From contig NZ_FODY01000016.1 of the NCBI RefSeq assembly GCF_900110485.1, positions 32,295 to 96,294 on the forward strand: a stretch of DNA of 64,000 nt. Reading direction: 5' to 3'. The position numbers and the translations under genes are program-made. This document shows, one piece after another, positions 17,904 to 26,091 of this stretch. The notes under the pieces were generated by a model. That model did not search any database and was not told the origin of the DNA. It saw nothing but the letters and a program-made list of their open reading frames with translations. Source of the DNA: Propionispora vibrioides. GTDB lineage: Bacteria; Bacillota; Negativicutes; Propionisporales; Propionisporaceae. The stretch's first letter is position 1; each line of letters opens with the position of its first letter.

Positions 17904-18710
17904 TTATTTCAGACGGTGAGCCGCGTGATAGGTCGGCCCGACATATTGATTGAGCGGGAACGAGTGCTCGATCGCCTTCGTGATAAAGGCTTTCGCCTGG
18001 CGTACGGCGGCAGGGACATCAAGGCCCTTGGCGAGGCCGGCGGTAATGGCCGATCCATAGGTGCAGCCGGCACCGTGCGTATAGGCCTGCTTAAATAGCG
18101 GTGATTCCAGCGTTTCAAAGCGGTTGCCGTCATACAGCACATCCACCGCCGTGTCCAAGCCGGACTTGGCGCCGCCTTTGATCAAAACATAACGGGGTCC
18201 CAGCTTGTGAATCGCCTCGGCAGCAGCCTTCATCTCCTCAATAGACTGGATATGTTTGATGCCGCTTAACTGGCCTGCTTCAAAAATATTAGGAGTAATA
18301 ATGGCTGCCCGGGGAGCCAGCTCCTCACGGATGCTGACGGCCGCTTCCGGGTGCAACACCTCGTCAGTGCCCTTGCAGACAAGCACCGGATCAATGACTA
18401 CATTTTTAACCGAATACTGGTCAATCTTGCGCGCTACCAGCGCGATGACCTCGCTGCTGGCCAGCATGCCTGTTTTCAGCGCATCCACGCCGATACCGGC
18501 CAGTACGGTTTCCATTTGAGCTTCCAATACCTCCAGCGGCAAGGGATACACATCGTGAGCCCAGCCGTTATGGGGATTTTGTGCTACAATGACGGTGATC
18601 GCCGTCATTCCGTATACGCCCAGTTCCTGCATGGTCTTCAAGTCGGCCTGCAAGCCGGCGCCGCCGCTTGTATCCGAACCGGCTACTGCCAGTGCTTTAT
18701 AAATAGTCAT
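17904..18710 (-). CDS. pdxK: Pyridoxine/pyridoxal kinase of the ThiD family
   Basis: Ribokinase-fold kinase, 268 aa, that phosphorylates B6 vitamers (or HMP/HMP-P in the ThiD relatives). N-terminal AVAGSDTSGGAGLQADLKT is the family hallmark; DPVLVCKG near 115 and GAGCTYGSAITA near 215 (anion hole and catalytic Cys) resemble B. subtilis/S. aureus PdxK more than ThiD. The ATG at 18710 lies 11 bp after AGGAGG; a TTG nine bases upstream is too close to the site. Divergent from the MocR-type regulator, which supports the B6 role. It would supply PLP to the many PLP enzymes in the window. Confidence 0.82.
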   Translation of the reverse strand: MTIYKALAVAGSDTSGGAGLQADLKTMQELGVYGMTAITVIVAQNPHNGWAHDVYPLPLEVLEAQMETVLAGIGVDALKTGMLASSEVIALVARKIDQYSVKNVVIDPVLVCKGTDEVLHPEAAVSIREELAPRAAIITPNIFEAGQLSGIKHIQSIEEMKAAAEAIHKLGPRYVLIKGGAKSGLDTAVDVLYDGNRFETLESPLFKQAYTHGAGCTYGSAITAGLAKGLDVPAAVRQAKAFITKAIEHSFPLNQYVGPTYHAAHRLK

Positions 18711-18779
18711 AGAAATCAATGCCTCCTGTATTTAAAAAATAACATGTATAGTATAAAATATATTTGTTCCCTTTAAAAT

Positions 18780-18820
18780 ATACAGTTTTATATTTTTTAA
18801 TAGGTACAGTTTTTTTTATA
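18780..18820. promoter_or_regulatory. Candidate PdxR operator (direct repeat)
   Basis: TACAGTTTTATA and TACAGTTTTTTTTATA are repeated about 24 bp apart in the divergent pdxK/pdxR intergenic region. MocR-type regulators bind direct repeats. Assignment is by position only. Confidence 0.35.
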
Positions 18821-18833
18821 AAGGAGTTTGACT

Positions 18834-20267
18834 ATGGATTTACTATTACTTGATCCTACCTTGCCCGAACCGCTGTACATCCAGCTATATCAGCAATTTC
18901 GGCGTCAAATTGAACAGGGGAGCCTTAGCGCCGGCGAGAAGCTGCCCTCCATCCGCAGTCTGGCCCGGCAACTCACCATCAGCAAAATCACGGTGGAAAA
19001 AGCCTATCTGCAGCTTATGAGCGAAGGCTATATTGAAAATGGCAACCGCTCCCGCTATACTGTCAGTCCTTTTGAACCCAGCGTAGCACCACCGGTCGCC
19101 AAGAATCCCCTGCCGGCCGCCCGGATCGTCAGTCCGCCGCCTGCACCGCCCATCCGCTATGACTTCGCCAGCGGTGAAATGGACGGCAACGGCTTTAACT
19201 TTCCCTTGTGGAAACGGTATATCAATAAAGTATTCGCCCGCCCTGACCAGTTAACCGGCTACGGCCATTACCAGGGAGAATTGGAGCTTAGACAGGAGCT
19301 GGCCCGTTATCTGCAAAGCTCCCGCGGCGTAGCAGCCCATCCGGAGCAAATTGTGATCGGCGCCGGTGTGCAAAATCTGCTCCATATGCTTTGCAGTCTT
19401 TTGAAACCGGAGCATACCAGCATCGCTTTCGAGGAACCGGGCTTTAAAAACGGCCGGCGCATTTTCGCGGACAATTCCTTCACTATTATTCCCGTCGGCA
19501 TGAACGCGGACGGCCTGAATATGCAGGAGCTGCAAACCAGCCAGACCCGGCTGGTTTACTTAAGTCCGTCCCACCAATTTCCCACCGGTTATATCATGCC
19601 TATCGGCCAACGCCACCGCCTCCTGGCCTGGGCTAAAACCGCCCAAGGGACGATTATTGAAGACGATTACGACAGCGAATTCCGCTATTTCGGCCGGCCC
19701 ATTCCGGCACTGCAGGGACTGGACCGGGATGGCTCCGTTATCTATGTAGGCTCCCTGTCCAAACTTATTCCCCCCTCCATCCGTATCAGCTATATGGTAC
19801 TGCCGCCGCGCCTGCTCTATCTGTATCAAAAGAACTCCGCCCTGTATAACCAATCGGCTTCCACCCTGGAACAGCTTGCTCTGGCTGCTTTTATGGCGGA
19901 CGGGCATTTTGAACGGCAAATCCGGCGACTGCGCAAGCTGTATCAGGAAAAGAGTCTGCTCTTTTATGAGACCATCCAGCGCTGCCTGGGTGACCGGGCC
20001 ACAATTAATATGACCGATTCCGGTCTTCACACGATTTTGAACCTCCAGACGACCTTATCCACCGGAGAGTTGGTGACCCGCGCCCGCCAGCAAGGCTGCC
20101 GCGTAGTCCCGATTGAAGAATATTACTGGGAGAATCCGCCCGGCAAGCTGCCGCAAATCATTTTATATTTTTCCAAAATACCCAGGCAGGAAATTCAGCC
20201 AGCCATTGAACTACTTAGATCTGCCTGGTTTGACAAAGTACTAGACATTCCGCCCCATATACAATAA
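18834..20267 (+). CDS. pdxR: MocR/PdxR-type regulator (GntR HTH fused to aminotransferase domain)
   Basis: 477 aa. A GntR winged helix (about 10-75, GEKLPSIRSLARQLTISKITV) is joined by a Pro-rich linker to a fold-type I aminotransferase domain (about 105-470), with the PLP lysine expected in VGSLSKLIPPSIR. Such proteins sense PLP and control B6 synthesis or salvage. The ATG at 18834 has AAGGAG 7 bp upstream. Divergent from pdxK, its likely target. Confidence 0.85.
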   Translation: MDLLLLDPTLPEPLYIQLYQQFRRQIEQGSLSAGEKLPSIRSLARQLTISKITVEKAYLQLMSEGYIENGNRSRYTVSPFEPSVAPPVAKNPLPAARIVSPPPAPPIRYDFASGEMDGNGFNFPLWKRYINKVFARPDQLTGYGHYQGELELRQELARYLQSSRGVAAHPEQIVIGAGVQNLLHMLCSLLKPEHTSIAFEEPGFKNGRRIFADNSFTIIPVGMNADGLNMQELQTSQTRLVYLSPSHQFPTGYIMPIGQRHRLLAWAKTAQGTIIEDDYDSEFRYFGRPIPALQGLDRDGSVIYVGSLSKLIPPSIRISYMVLPPRLLYLYQKNSALYNQSASTLEQLALAAFMADGHFERQIRRLRKLYQEKSLLFYETIQRCLGDRATINMTDSGLHTILNLQTTLSTGELVTRARQQGCRVVPIEEYYWENPPGKLPQIILYFSKIPRQEIQPAIELLRSAWFDKVLDIPPHIQ

Positions 20268-20475
20268 GATGGTTCTAAGGATCGCTGGTTTTATCAACAT
20301 TTACCAAGCGGCCACACTACCGGAACAAGCCGCGAGTCTGCGGCATACACTGTACCGAATGGCCTTTCTCTTATGATGTTTTTTCAGATACCCTTTCTAT
20401 TCTTTATAACATTAGAACTACGGCCGGAGTTTAAGGAACCGCTGAACGCGCAAGGCGATAAATCAGCAGTCCTTT

Positions 20476-20637
20476 AGGGTGTGTCTTCAAGCTATCCGAA
20501 ACGTCCCCTGCGGCGCTTTTGTGCCATACTTCGTTAACATGTTTTGAGATAGGGGCCACTATTCCCGCAACATGTTGCCTCGTCTGGCGCCAAAATCACT
20601 CGCCATGGATCATTCCGTTAGTTTGAAAATACGCCCT
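20476..20637. repeat. MITE family 2, copy 1 (about 162 bp)
   Basis: Inverted relative to the copy at 62899; the two share long blocks such as AACGGAATGATYCATGGCGA and GAGTGATTTTGGCGCCAGA. Ends AGGGTGTGTCTTCAAGCTA and its inverted partner TAGTTTGAAAATACGCCCT. The rest of the 20268-20669 gap shows nothing recognisable. Confidence 0.75.
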
Positions 20638-20669
20638 TATGAAATTGAATAGTAGGATGTGAATCTGTA

Positions 20670-21890
20670 ATGAAAATTTTTGTGGCCAGACAGCCGATTT
20701 TTGATAAGAAGGAAAATGTTGTCGCCTACGAATTGCTGTTCCGTTCAGGAAATTCCCCCGTCTATGACGGTGAAGATGATGATACAGCAACAGCTTCCGT
20801 TATTTCCGGCGCCTTCCTGCTGCTGGGCATGGATAAAGCAACCGGAAAAAAACCGGCTTTTGTCAACTTTACCCGCAACAGCTTAAAAAAACTGGCCCGC
20901 CAGATTCCGCCCCATTCCATTGTTCTTGAGATATTAGAAACCGTTGAACCTGATGAAGAACTGCTCAGCCTGTGCAGACAACTTAAGCGCTGTGGCTATA
21001 CACTTGCTTTAGACGACTTTATTTTTGACGAAAAATACTGCGACCTGCTTACCCTGGCAGACATCATCAAAGTAGATTTTATTCTGACCACCGGTAAAGA
21101 GCGAAGTGAAATCATCCGACGCGTCAACAACCCCAAGGTTAAGTTTCTGGCAGAAAAGGTGGAAACCAGAGCCGAGTTTGAAGAAGCCGTAGCCTTGGGC
21201 TATACTTACTTCCAGGGTTATTTTTTCAGCAAACCTGAGGTACTGTCCGGCGAGGACGTGCCCAGCTACAAAACACAGTATATGCGCATCTTACACGAAC
21301 TGGGCCGTCCCGATATGGATTTTCAGCGGATGGAACAAATCATCAAGCACGACGTGGCCTTTTCCTTTAAGCTGTTAAAATATATCAATTCTTCCTACTT
21401 CGGCTTCAAGAAGACCGTCGACTCGGTCAGGCAGGCGCTCGTCCTGCTGGGAGCGCAGCAAATCCGTCAATGGCTCTTTTTGCTGATTTTGCGTGAACTG
21501 GGCAAGGACAGGCCGGAAGAAATCATGGTGTTATCCGTTATCCGGGCGAAATTCGGGGAAAACCTGGCCCGCAAAGCGAACCTGCCGCCCGATATGATCT
21601 CCCACGCTTTCACGATGGGCATGTTCTCCCTGCTGGACTGTTTTTTCCAGAGGCCACTGGACGAGGTTTTAGCCGAACTGCCAATTACTGAGGAAATCAA
21701 ATTGGCTCTCGCCGGTTCCGATCATTCGCTGGGCATCATTTTTCGCCTTATTAGTGCTTATGAAAAAGGCGAATGGGAAGCGGTCTCTGCCTACGCAGCC
21801 CGCCTTCATATAAGCGAGTTGGAAATTCCCGACCTCTACCTGCAGACATTGCAATGGATTGAGACATATTTTGAGCAAACACGCTGGTAG
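20670..21890 (+). CDS. EAL-HDOD signalling protein
   Basis: 406 aa, YuxH/CdgJ-type: N-terminal EAL-like domain (1-200) and C-terminal HDOD domain (about 205-390). The EAL signature is ELL (AYELLFR) and several metal ligands look altered, so c-di-GMP hydrolysis is doubtful. Such proteins usually act through protein interaction in motility or development. Cytoplasmic. Ends before a terminator at 21945. Confidence 0.88.
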   Translation: MKIFVARQPIFDKKENVVAYELLFRSGNSPVYDGEDDDTATASVISGAFLLLGMDKATGKKPAFVNFTRNSLKKLARQIPPHSIVLEILETVEPDEELLSLCRQLKRCGYTLALDDFIFDEKYCDLLTLADIIKVDFILTTGKERSEIIRRVNNPKVKFLAEKVETRAEFEEAVALGYTYFQGYFFSKPEVLSGEDVPSYKTQYMRILHELGRPDMDFQRMEQIIKHDVAFSFKLLKYINSSYFGFKKTVDSVRQALVLLGAQQIRQWLFLLILRELGKDRPEEIMVLSVIRAKFGENLARKANLPPDMISHAFTMGMFSLLDCFFQRPLDEVLAELPITEEIKLALAGSDHSLGIIFRLISAYEKGEWEAVSAYAARLHISELEIPDLYLQTLQWIETYFEQTRW

Positions 21891-21944
21891 CGGTTAGCCT
21901 GCTGCCAGCCTAATGCCACCAGCCCTTTTTCGTCCGCCTTATCG

Positions 21945-21990
21945 AAAAAGAGCCGCAATTTCCTTTCTGCTCGGAAACTGCGGCTCTTTT
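21945..21990. terminator. Bidirectional terminator
   Basis: AAAAAGAGCCGCAATTTCC / GGAAACTGCGGCTCTTTT hairpin between the convergent EAL-HDOD and metQ genes. Confidence 0.85.
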
Positions 21991-22031
21991 CTATGTAAAA
22001 AAACATCGTTGGAAAAGCTTATTTGGCTGGC

Positions 22032-22859
22032 TTAAAAAGCTGGAACTACAGCGACACCGTATTTATCCTGGATAAATTTCTTAACTTCCGGCGAAGTCAA
22101 AGCCTTATCCAGCTTCTTAATTTCCTCGCGATTTTCTTCACCCTTTCTGACAACAACGACATTGGCATAAGGCGAATCAGCTTCTTCTCTAAACAAAGCA
22201 CTCTTAGGATCAATTTTAGCCTCCAAAATCCAGTTAGTATTAATCACGGCGCCATCCACATCGGGCAGGCTCCGGGTCAACTGAGCGGCATCCACTTCAA
22301 CAAAGTTCAGCTTTTTCGGGTTATCCACAATATCACGCGGTGTAGCCTTAAAATCCGGTATGTCTTCTTTCAATTTAATTAATCCGTTTTTCTGCAACAG
22401 GACTAAAGCCCGATATTCGTTAGAAGGATTATTAGGAATGGCGATTTGGGCTCCTTCTTTTAATTCACCGGTTGCTTTTACCTTTTGCGAATAAAATCCG
22501 ATCGGCTCCACGTGCACTTTAGCCGTTACCGTAAATTGGTAGCCCTTTTCCTTACTTACCGAGTCCAGGTAAGGAACATGCTGAAAATAGTTGGCATCAA
22601 TCTGCTTTTCCGCTAACGCCGGATTCAATTGTCCTTCATCATCCAGTACGACAACTTCCAAATCAACGCCATCTTTAGCTAAAGCCGGTTTGATAAAATT
22701 CAAAATTTCAGCATGGGGTACCACCGCTGCCCCTACTTTAAGCACTTTTTTAGCCGGCTGGCTATTGGTTGCGGCACCTTCCTTATTGTTGCCGCAGCCG
22801 GCGACGGCTCCCATGGCCAAGACTAATAATGCCAAACCCAGAATAAGCTTCTTGTTCAT
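22032..22859 (-). CDS. metQ: MetQ/NlpA-family methionine-binding lipoprotein
   Basis: 275 aa. Signal peptide with lipobox (GAVAGC) at residue 21-22, then the NlpA periplasmic-binding fold. It binds D/L-methionine or related sulfur amino acids for the MetNIQ importer. It follows the permease gene by 29 bp. No MetN ATPase gene is adjacent, so the ATPase must be elsewhere or shared. Confidence 0.9.
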   Translation of the reverse strand: MNKKLILGLALLVLAMGAVAGCGNNKEGAATNSQPAKKVLKVGAAVVPHAEILNFIKPALAKDGVDLEVVVLDDEGQLNPALAEKQIDANYFQHVPYLDSVSKEKGYQFTVTAKVHVEPIGFYSQKVKATGELKEGAQIAIPNNPSNEYRALVLLQKNGLIKLKEDIPDFKATPRDIVDNPKKLNFVEVDAAQLTRSLPDVDGAVINTNWILEAKIDPKSALFREEADSPYANVVVVRKGEENREEIKKLDKALTSPEVKKFIQDKYGVAVVPAF

Positions 22860-22888
22860 TTTTATCGACTCCTTTGTTATAGGTTAAC

Positions 22889-23551
22889 CTACCCCTGTCT
22901 TCGTTTGTCCAAAACCGTGGCAACACGGTTGCCGGCCCACTGCATACTCTGCACCAGAATAATCAATACGATGACCGTCATGATCATAATATCGTCCCGG
23001 TAACGCATATACCCGAAACGTATGGCCAGGCTGCCCAGCCCGCCGGCGCCAATCGCCCCGGCGGTTGCCGTAAAACTGGTTATCGTAATGACGGCAATGG
23101 TAAATGCTCTAACTAAAGAGCTAAGCGATTCGGGAATTAACACTTTATAAATGATTTGCAGCGAAGACGCGCCCATGGCCAAGGCAGCTTCAATTTTCCC
23201 CCTATCCACCTCCTTCAAACAGCTTTCCACCAGCCTGGCAACAAAAGGGGCGGCTCCCATCGACAGAGGCACCACAGCGGCGGTCGCTCCCAGTGTAGTC
23301 CCCACCAGCCAGCGAGCCAATGGCAGGAGCAGCACAATCAAAATCAGATCGGGAAACGAACGAGTGGCATTAATCAAGGTATCCAGCGGTTTATGCACCG
23401 AAGGTGCCTCCATGATATGCCCTTTTGCCGTAACGACCAGGCATATTCCTAAAGGCAGGCCAAGCAACACGGCAAACAGCGTCGACATAACCACCATATA
23501 CACCGTCTGTCCCAACCCGGCTGCCAATAACGGAAACAAGTCCTCTTCCAT
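22889..23551 (-). CDS. metI: MetI methionine ABC transporter permease
   Basis: 220 aa with about five membrane segments and the EAA loop (AALAMGASSLQIIYKVLIPESL). The ATG at 23551 is used because GGGAGG lies 6 bp before it; upstream in-frame starts overlap or precede that site. First gene of a metI-metQ unit preceded by two tandem leader RNAs (8, 9). Confidence 0.9.
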   Translation of the reverse strand: MEEDLFPLLAAGLGQTVYMVVMSTLFAVLLGLPLGICLVVTAKGHIMEAPSVHKPLDTLINATRSFPDLILIVLLLPLARWLVGTTLGATAAVVPLSMGAAPFVARLVESCLKEVDRGKIEAALAMGASSLQIIYKVLIPESLSSLVRAFTIAVITITSFTATAGAIGAGGLGSLAIRFGYMRYRDDIMIMTVIVLIILVQSMQWAGNRVATVLDKRRQG

Positions 23552-23581
23552 AATCATCCTCCCTACTTTACTCACATGAAC

Positions 23582-23648
23582 AAAAAAGGCTAAACAGGTC
23601 CGTTAAACGAACTTGTTTAGCCTTCTGTCTGTAAGACCGATCAGCTTC
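23582..23648 (-). promoter_or_regulatory. Leader RNA copy 8, proximal copy before metIQ
   Basis: Minus strand: AGCU-GA, P2 with GUCU/AGAC inner helix (loop UAC), a G-A mismatch and outer UC/GA pairs, A, GGCUAAAC opening the terminator GGCTAAACAAG/CTTGTTTAGCC... with a T run (one central mismatch region). P2 sequence differs from other copies while pairing is kept. Confidence 0.75.
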
Positions 23649-23701
23649 TGCTATGCTCTTTTTATAACGCCTTTGCCGTCAAAAGCTCCAGCACTGGGAA
23701 A

Positions 23702-23768
23702 TAAAAAAGGCTAAAGAATTTTCGTCTATGAAAACTCTTTAGCCTTCAGTGTGTCTGATCGGCCTTGG
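23702..23768 (-). promoter_or_regulatory. Leader RNA copy 9, distal copy before metIQ
   Basis: Minus strand: GGCC-GA, P2 UCAG/CUGA (loop ACACA), A, GGCUAAAGA, terminator closed by TCTTTAGCC and TTTTTT. P1 closes with C-G instead of the usual U-G next to the internal loop. Confidence 0.82.
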
Positions 23769-23791
23769 GCTACCCGTTAGAATATAAAAAT

Positions 23792-23820
23792 ATAATACCA
23801 ATCTTTATATTTCTTGTCAA
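23792..23820 (-). promoter_or_regulatory. Sigma-A promoter for metIQ
   Basis: TTGACA (23815-23820), 17 bp spacer, TATTAT (23792-23797), directly upstream of leader copy 9. Confidence 0.8.
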
Positions 23821-23941
23821 CGCTTCCCAAGACCTTTTTTATTTACCTTACCGTTTTTGCCGGAAAGCAACTGTTCTCCTCCGGCAGGTTGTTATTTAGA
23901 CTAACCCTTTGAATCGCTATGCCGCAAAAGTGCGAACCGCT

Positions 23942-25345
23942 TTAAAAATTGAAGAACAAGGTTGCCGTAGCCACCGTATTATACGAATCAAAGCCGGCGT
24001 AATTCTTGTCATAAGGCTTGTATTTTCCCACCGCCAGCCTCAGATCGGCTCCTTTAGCCAAAATATAATCGCTGCCTAGTTCATAACCCTTGATACCGTA
24101 GCCGGTTGCCGCTGCCGCACCACCGCCATTGGCGATAGTTGAGGAACCAACCCAGTTCAAAGTGGTAGGCGGCCCGTCAATAGCGTCTTTACCCAAGCTG
24201 ACATACCGCACGTTAGTCGACCAGGAACCGGGTTTGTTTACATCGGCAAACTTCCAGCGCAGATCAACCCAGTAACCATTTTTTTGAGCATCAGCGCTGG
24301 TTGTCGTTCCCTGATAATGGCTGCTGCCATAATTGTTATATGTATTTCTGACCCCTTCCGCCAACAGCCGGAAATCACCAAGCGTAGCATTGATGCCCAG
24401 CGCTATATCTTTATAAGGATATCCCGCGGTAGTACTTTGGTATGCCGTGGCCGTTGCGAAAACTTTCAGATTAAAGGCATATTTAAAGTCAGCTCCCCAG
24501 AACTTCTCGGTCTGGTTCCAAGCAGTCCCTGCCCCGCCGCTGACATTTTGCGCCCAGGCCGAGCGGGTCAGGCTGGCGTCACCGAGCAGCAATTTACTGG
24601 TCAGTTTGCCGGACGTATAGCCTGCCGTGAACCCATCAAAGGCGAAATCATACAGCAAGCCCTGGCCTAAAAACAAAGTTGACCGCCCAATGGTCCCGGT
24701 AAAAGCATCCTTACTGTATTTAAACTCGGCCCGGTCAAAGAAAACCTGGCCGTTATTACTGCCTTGCTCGGCTCCGGCCGGCAGAGTGACCCCCGTCGCG
24801 CCGGCCGTTTGTCCGGTGGTATTTTGCACTCCGAAGCGGGTGCTTACCGACCAGTTTTGATCAAGCACGGCATCGCCGGTCAACCGCAGGCGCAATTGGC
24901 TTCTTGACGCATCAGCGCCCTGGCCGTTGGACTTGCCATTGAGTCCGTAATTATGCTGATAGCGGATTCGGGAATCACCGCTGAACTTAACGCTGCCCAC
25001 TTTTTGTTCCACCTTGCCTAAACGGGCGTCAATGCTGTCCAGTTCCTTAGAAAATTCAGCAACTAATTTAAGAATTTCCGATTTTTCTGCATCGTCCGCT
25101 TTATTATAATTGTCAATCGCTTTAGCGGTTGCTACCGCAAACTCATAGCGACTCAGCGGTTTATCACCCCGGAAATAACCATCCTGATAGCCTTCAATTA
25201 CCCCGGTACTGACTAATTTATTAATTGAATCATAAGCCCAGTGTTTTTCGTTGACATCCACAAAACTGCTGGCGGCAAAGCCCGTACCGGCTGTTGCTGC
25301 CAGAGCCAATGCCAGCAGCCATGTCAAAATTATCTTTTTCTTCAT
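23942..25345 (-). CDS. SLH-domain outer-membrane porin (OmpM type)
   Basis: 467 aa. Signal peptide (1-24, ending GTGFAASS), one SLH domain (about 26-85, FVDVNEKHWAYDSINKL) that anchors to polyaminated peptidoglycan in Negativicutes, a short coiled coil (90-115), then a beta-barrel rich in alternating and aromatic residues ending in ATLFFNF, with the terminal Phe typical of outer-membrane insertion. This architecture marks a diderm Firmicute. Two leader RNAs (10, 11) and a strong promoter lie upstream, with a leader-to-gene distance of nearly 300 bp, so expression appears tied to sulfur supply. Confidence 0.9.
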   Translation of the reverse strand: MKKKIILTWLLALALAATAGTGFAASSFVDVNEKHWAYDSINKLVSTGVIEGYQDGYFRGDKPLSRYEFAVATAKAIDNYNKADDAEKSEILKLVAEFSKELDSIDARLGKVEQKVGSVKFSGDSRIRYQHNYGLNGKSNGQGADASRSQLRLRLTGDAVLDQNWSVSTRFGVQNTTGQTAGATGVTLPAGAEQGSNNGQVFFDRAEFKYSKDAFTGTIGRSTLFLGQGLLYDFAFDGFTAGYTSGKLTSKLLLGDASLTRSAWAQNVSGGAGTAWNQTEKFWGADFKYAFNLKVFATATAYQSTTAGYPYKDIALGINATLGDFRLLAEGVRNTYNNYGSSHYQGTTTSADAQKNGYWVDLRWKFADVNKPGSWSTNVRYVSLGKDAIDGPPTTLNWVGSSTIANGGGAAAATGYGIKGYELGSDYILAKGADLRLAVGKYKPYDKNYAGFDSYNTVATATLFFNF

Positions 25346-25634
25346 CCATGATCACTCCTCATAATAAATAAGACTTAATTTCAGGGAAAGCTTTAACACC
25401 CGCTGAAACGTAGTCAAAGCACATACGAGACGAACCTATTCTTATTCCTTTAGAGAAGCGGAAAGAAACAGGTCGTCAGGGAAACTATTAACTTTTACTT
25501 CTCATGCCGGTAGAAAATTTATAGCTTCTATTATTTTTCACAAAACGTTTACCCGGCGTTATATCTATAACAACCGCTATTGACGGTAGCCTGGAGGGCG
25601 CCTACTCCGGCTTTCGCCTGCAGTTGTACAGAAC

Positions 25635-25703
25635 AAATAAAAGGCTAATGAATTTCCGATAAAGGAAGTTCATTAGCCTTCATGACAATTTATGATCAGC
25701 CTG
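25635..25703 (-). promoter_or_regulatory. Leader RNA copy 10, proximal copy before porin
   Basis: Minus strand: GGCU-GA, P2 UCAU/AUGA (8 nt loop), A, GGCUAAUGAA, terminator closed by TTCATTAGCC then TTTTATT. P2 is a compensated variant of UCAG/CUGA. The 25346-25634 stretch between it and the porin has only a GC-rich hairpin near 25592-25612 and no gene. Confidence 0.78.
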
Positions 25704-25752
25704 TTACTTAAAAAAATCGTATTTTGCTTGTCGGAACGGAGCGGTCATAATA

Positions 25753-25816
25753 AACAAAAGGCCAATGTGTCCCTTAACGGGAACGCATTAGCCTTCACTT
25801 TTTTATGACCAGCCTG
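25753..25816 (-). promoter_or_regulatory. Leader RNA copy 11, distal copy before porin
   Basis: Minus strand: GGCU-GG, P2 UCAU/GUGA (one U-G pair, loop AAAAAA), A, GGCUAAUGCG, terminator closed by CATTGGCC and TTTTGTTT. Tandem with copy 10. Confidence 0.75.
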
Positions 25817-25841
25817 TTTTTGCACTTATACATTTGAAATG

Positions 25842-25870
25842 AGTATAATATGGCGCGCCAGCCTTGTCAA
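25842..25870 (-). promoter_or_regulatory. Sigma-A promoter for porin
   Basis: TTGACA (25865-25870), 17 bp, TATACT (25842-25847), upstream of leader copy 11. The remaining gap to 26091 is AT-rich, with a TATAAT near 26030 that may serve the divergent kinase gene. Confidence 0.75.
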
Positions 25871-26091
25871 TATATTTTTGTAAACTTTTCTTTTTATTTA
25901 GCTCCTAATATTACTCATTATCGTAAGCATCTATTTAACCTTCCATTTTTCCCCAAAACCTTACAATAATCAACTTTTTATAAGGTTTTACCACAAAACA
26001 TATTAAATATTTTATAATCCTTGTATAATAAATGTATAGTAATAAATTATTTTCAAAAAGCAGTCCACTTTCTACATAAAGAGGTACTATT

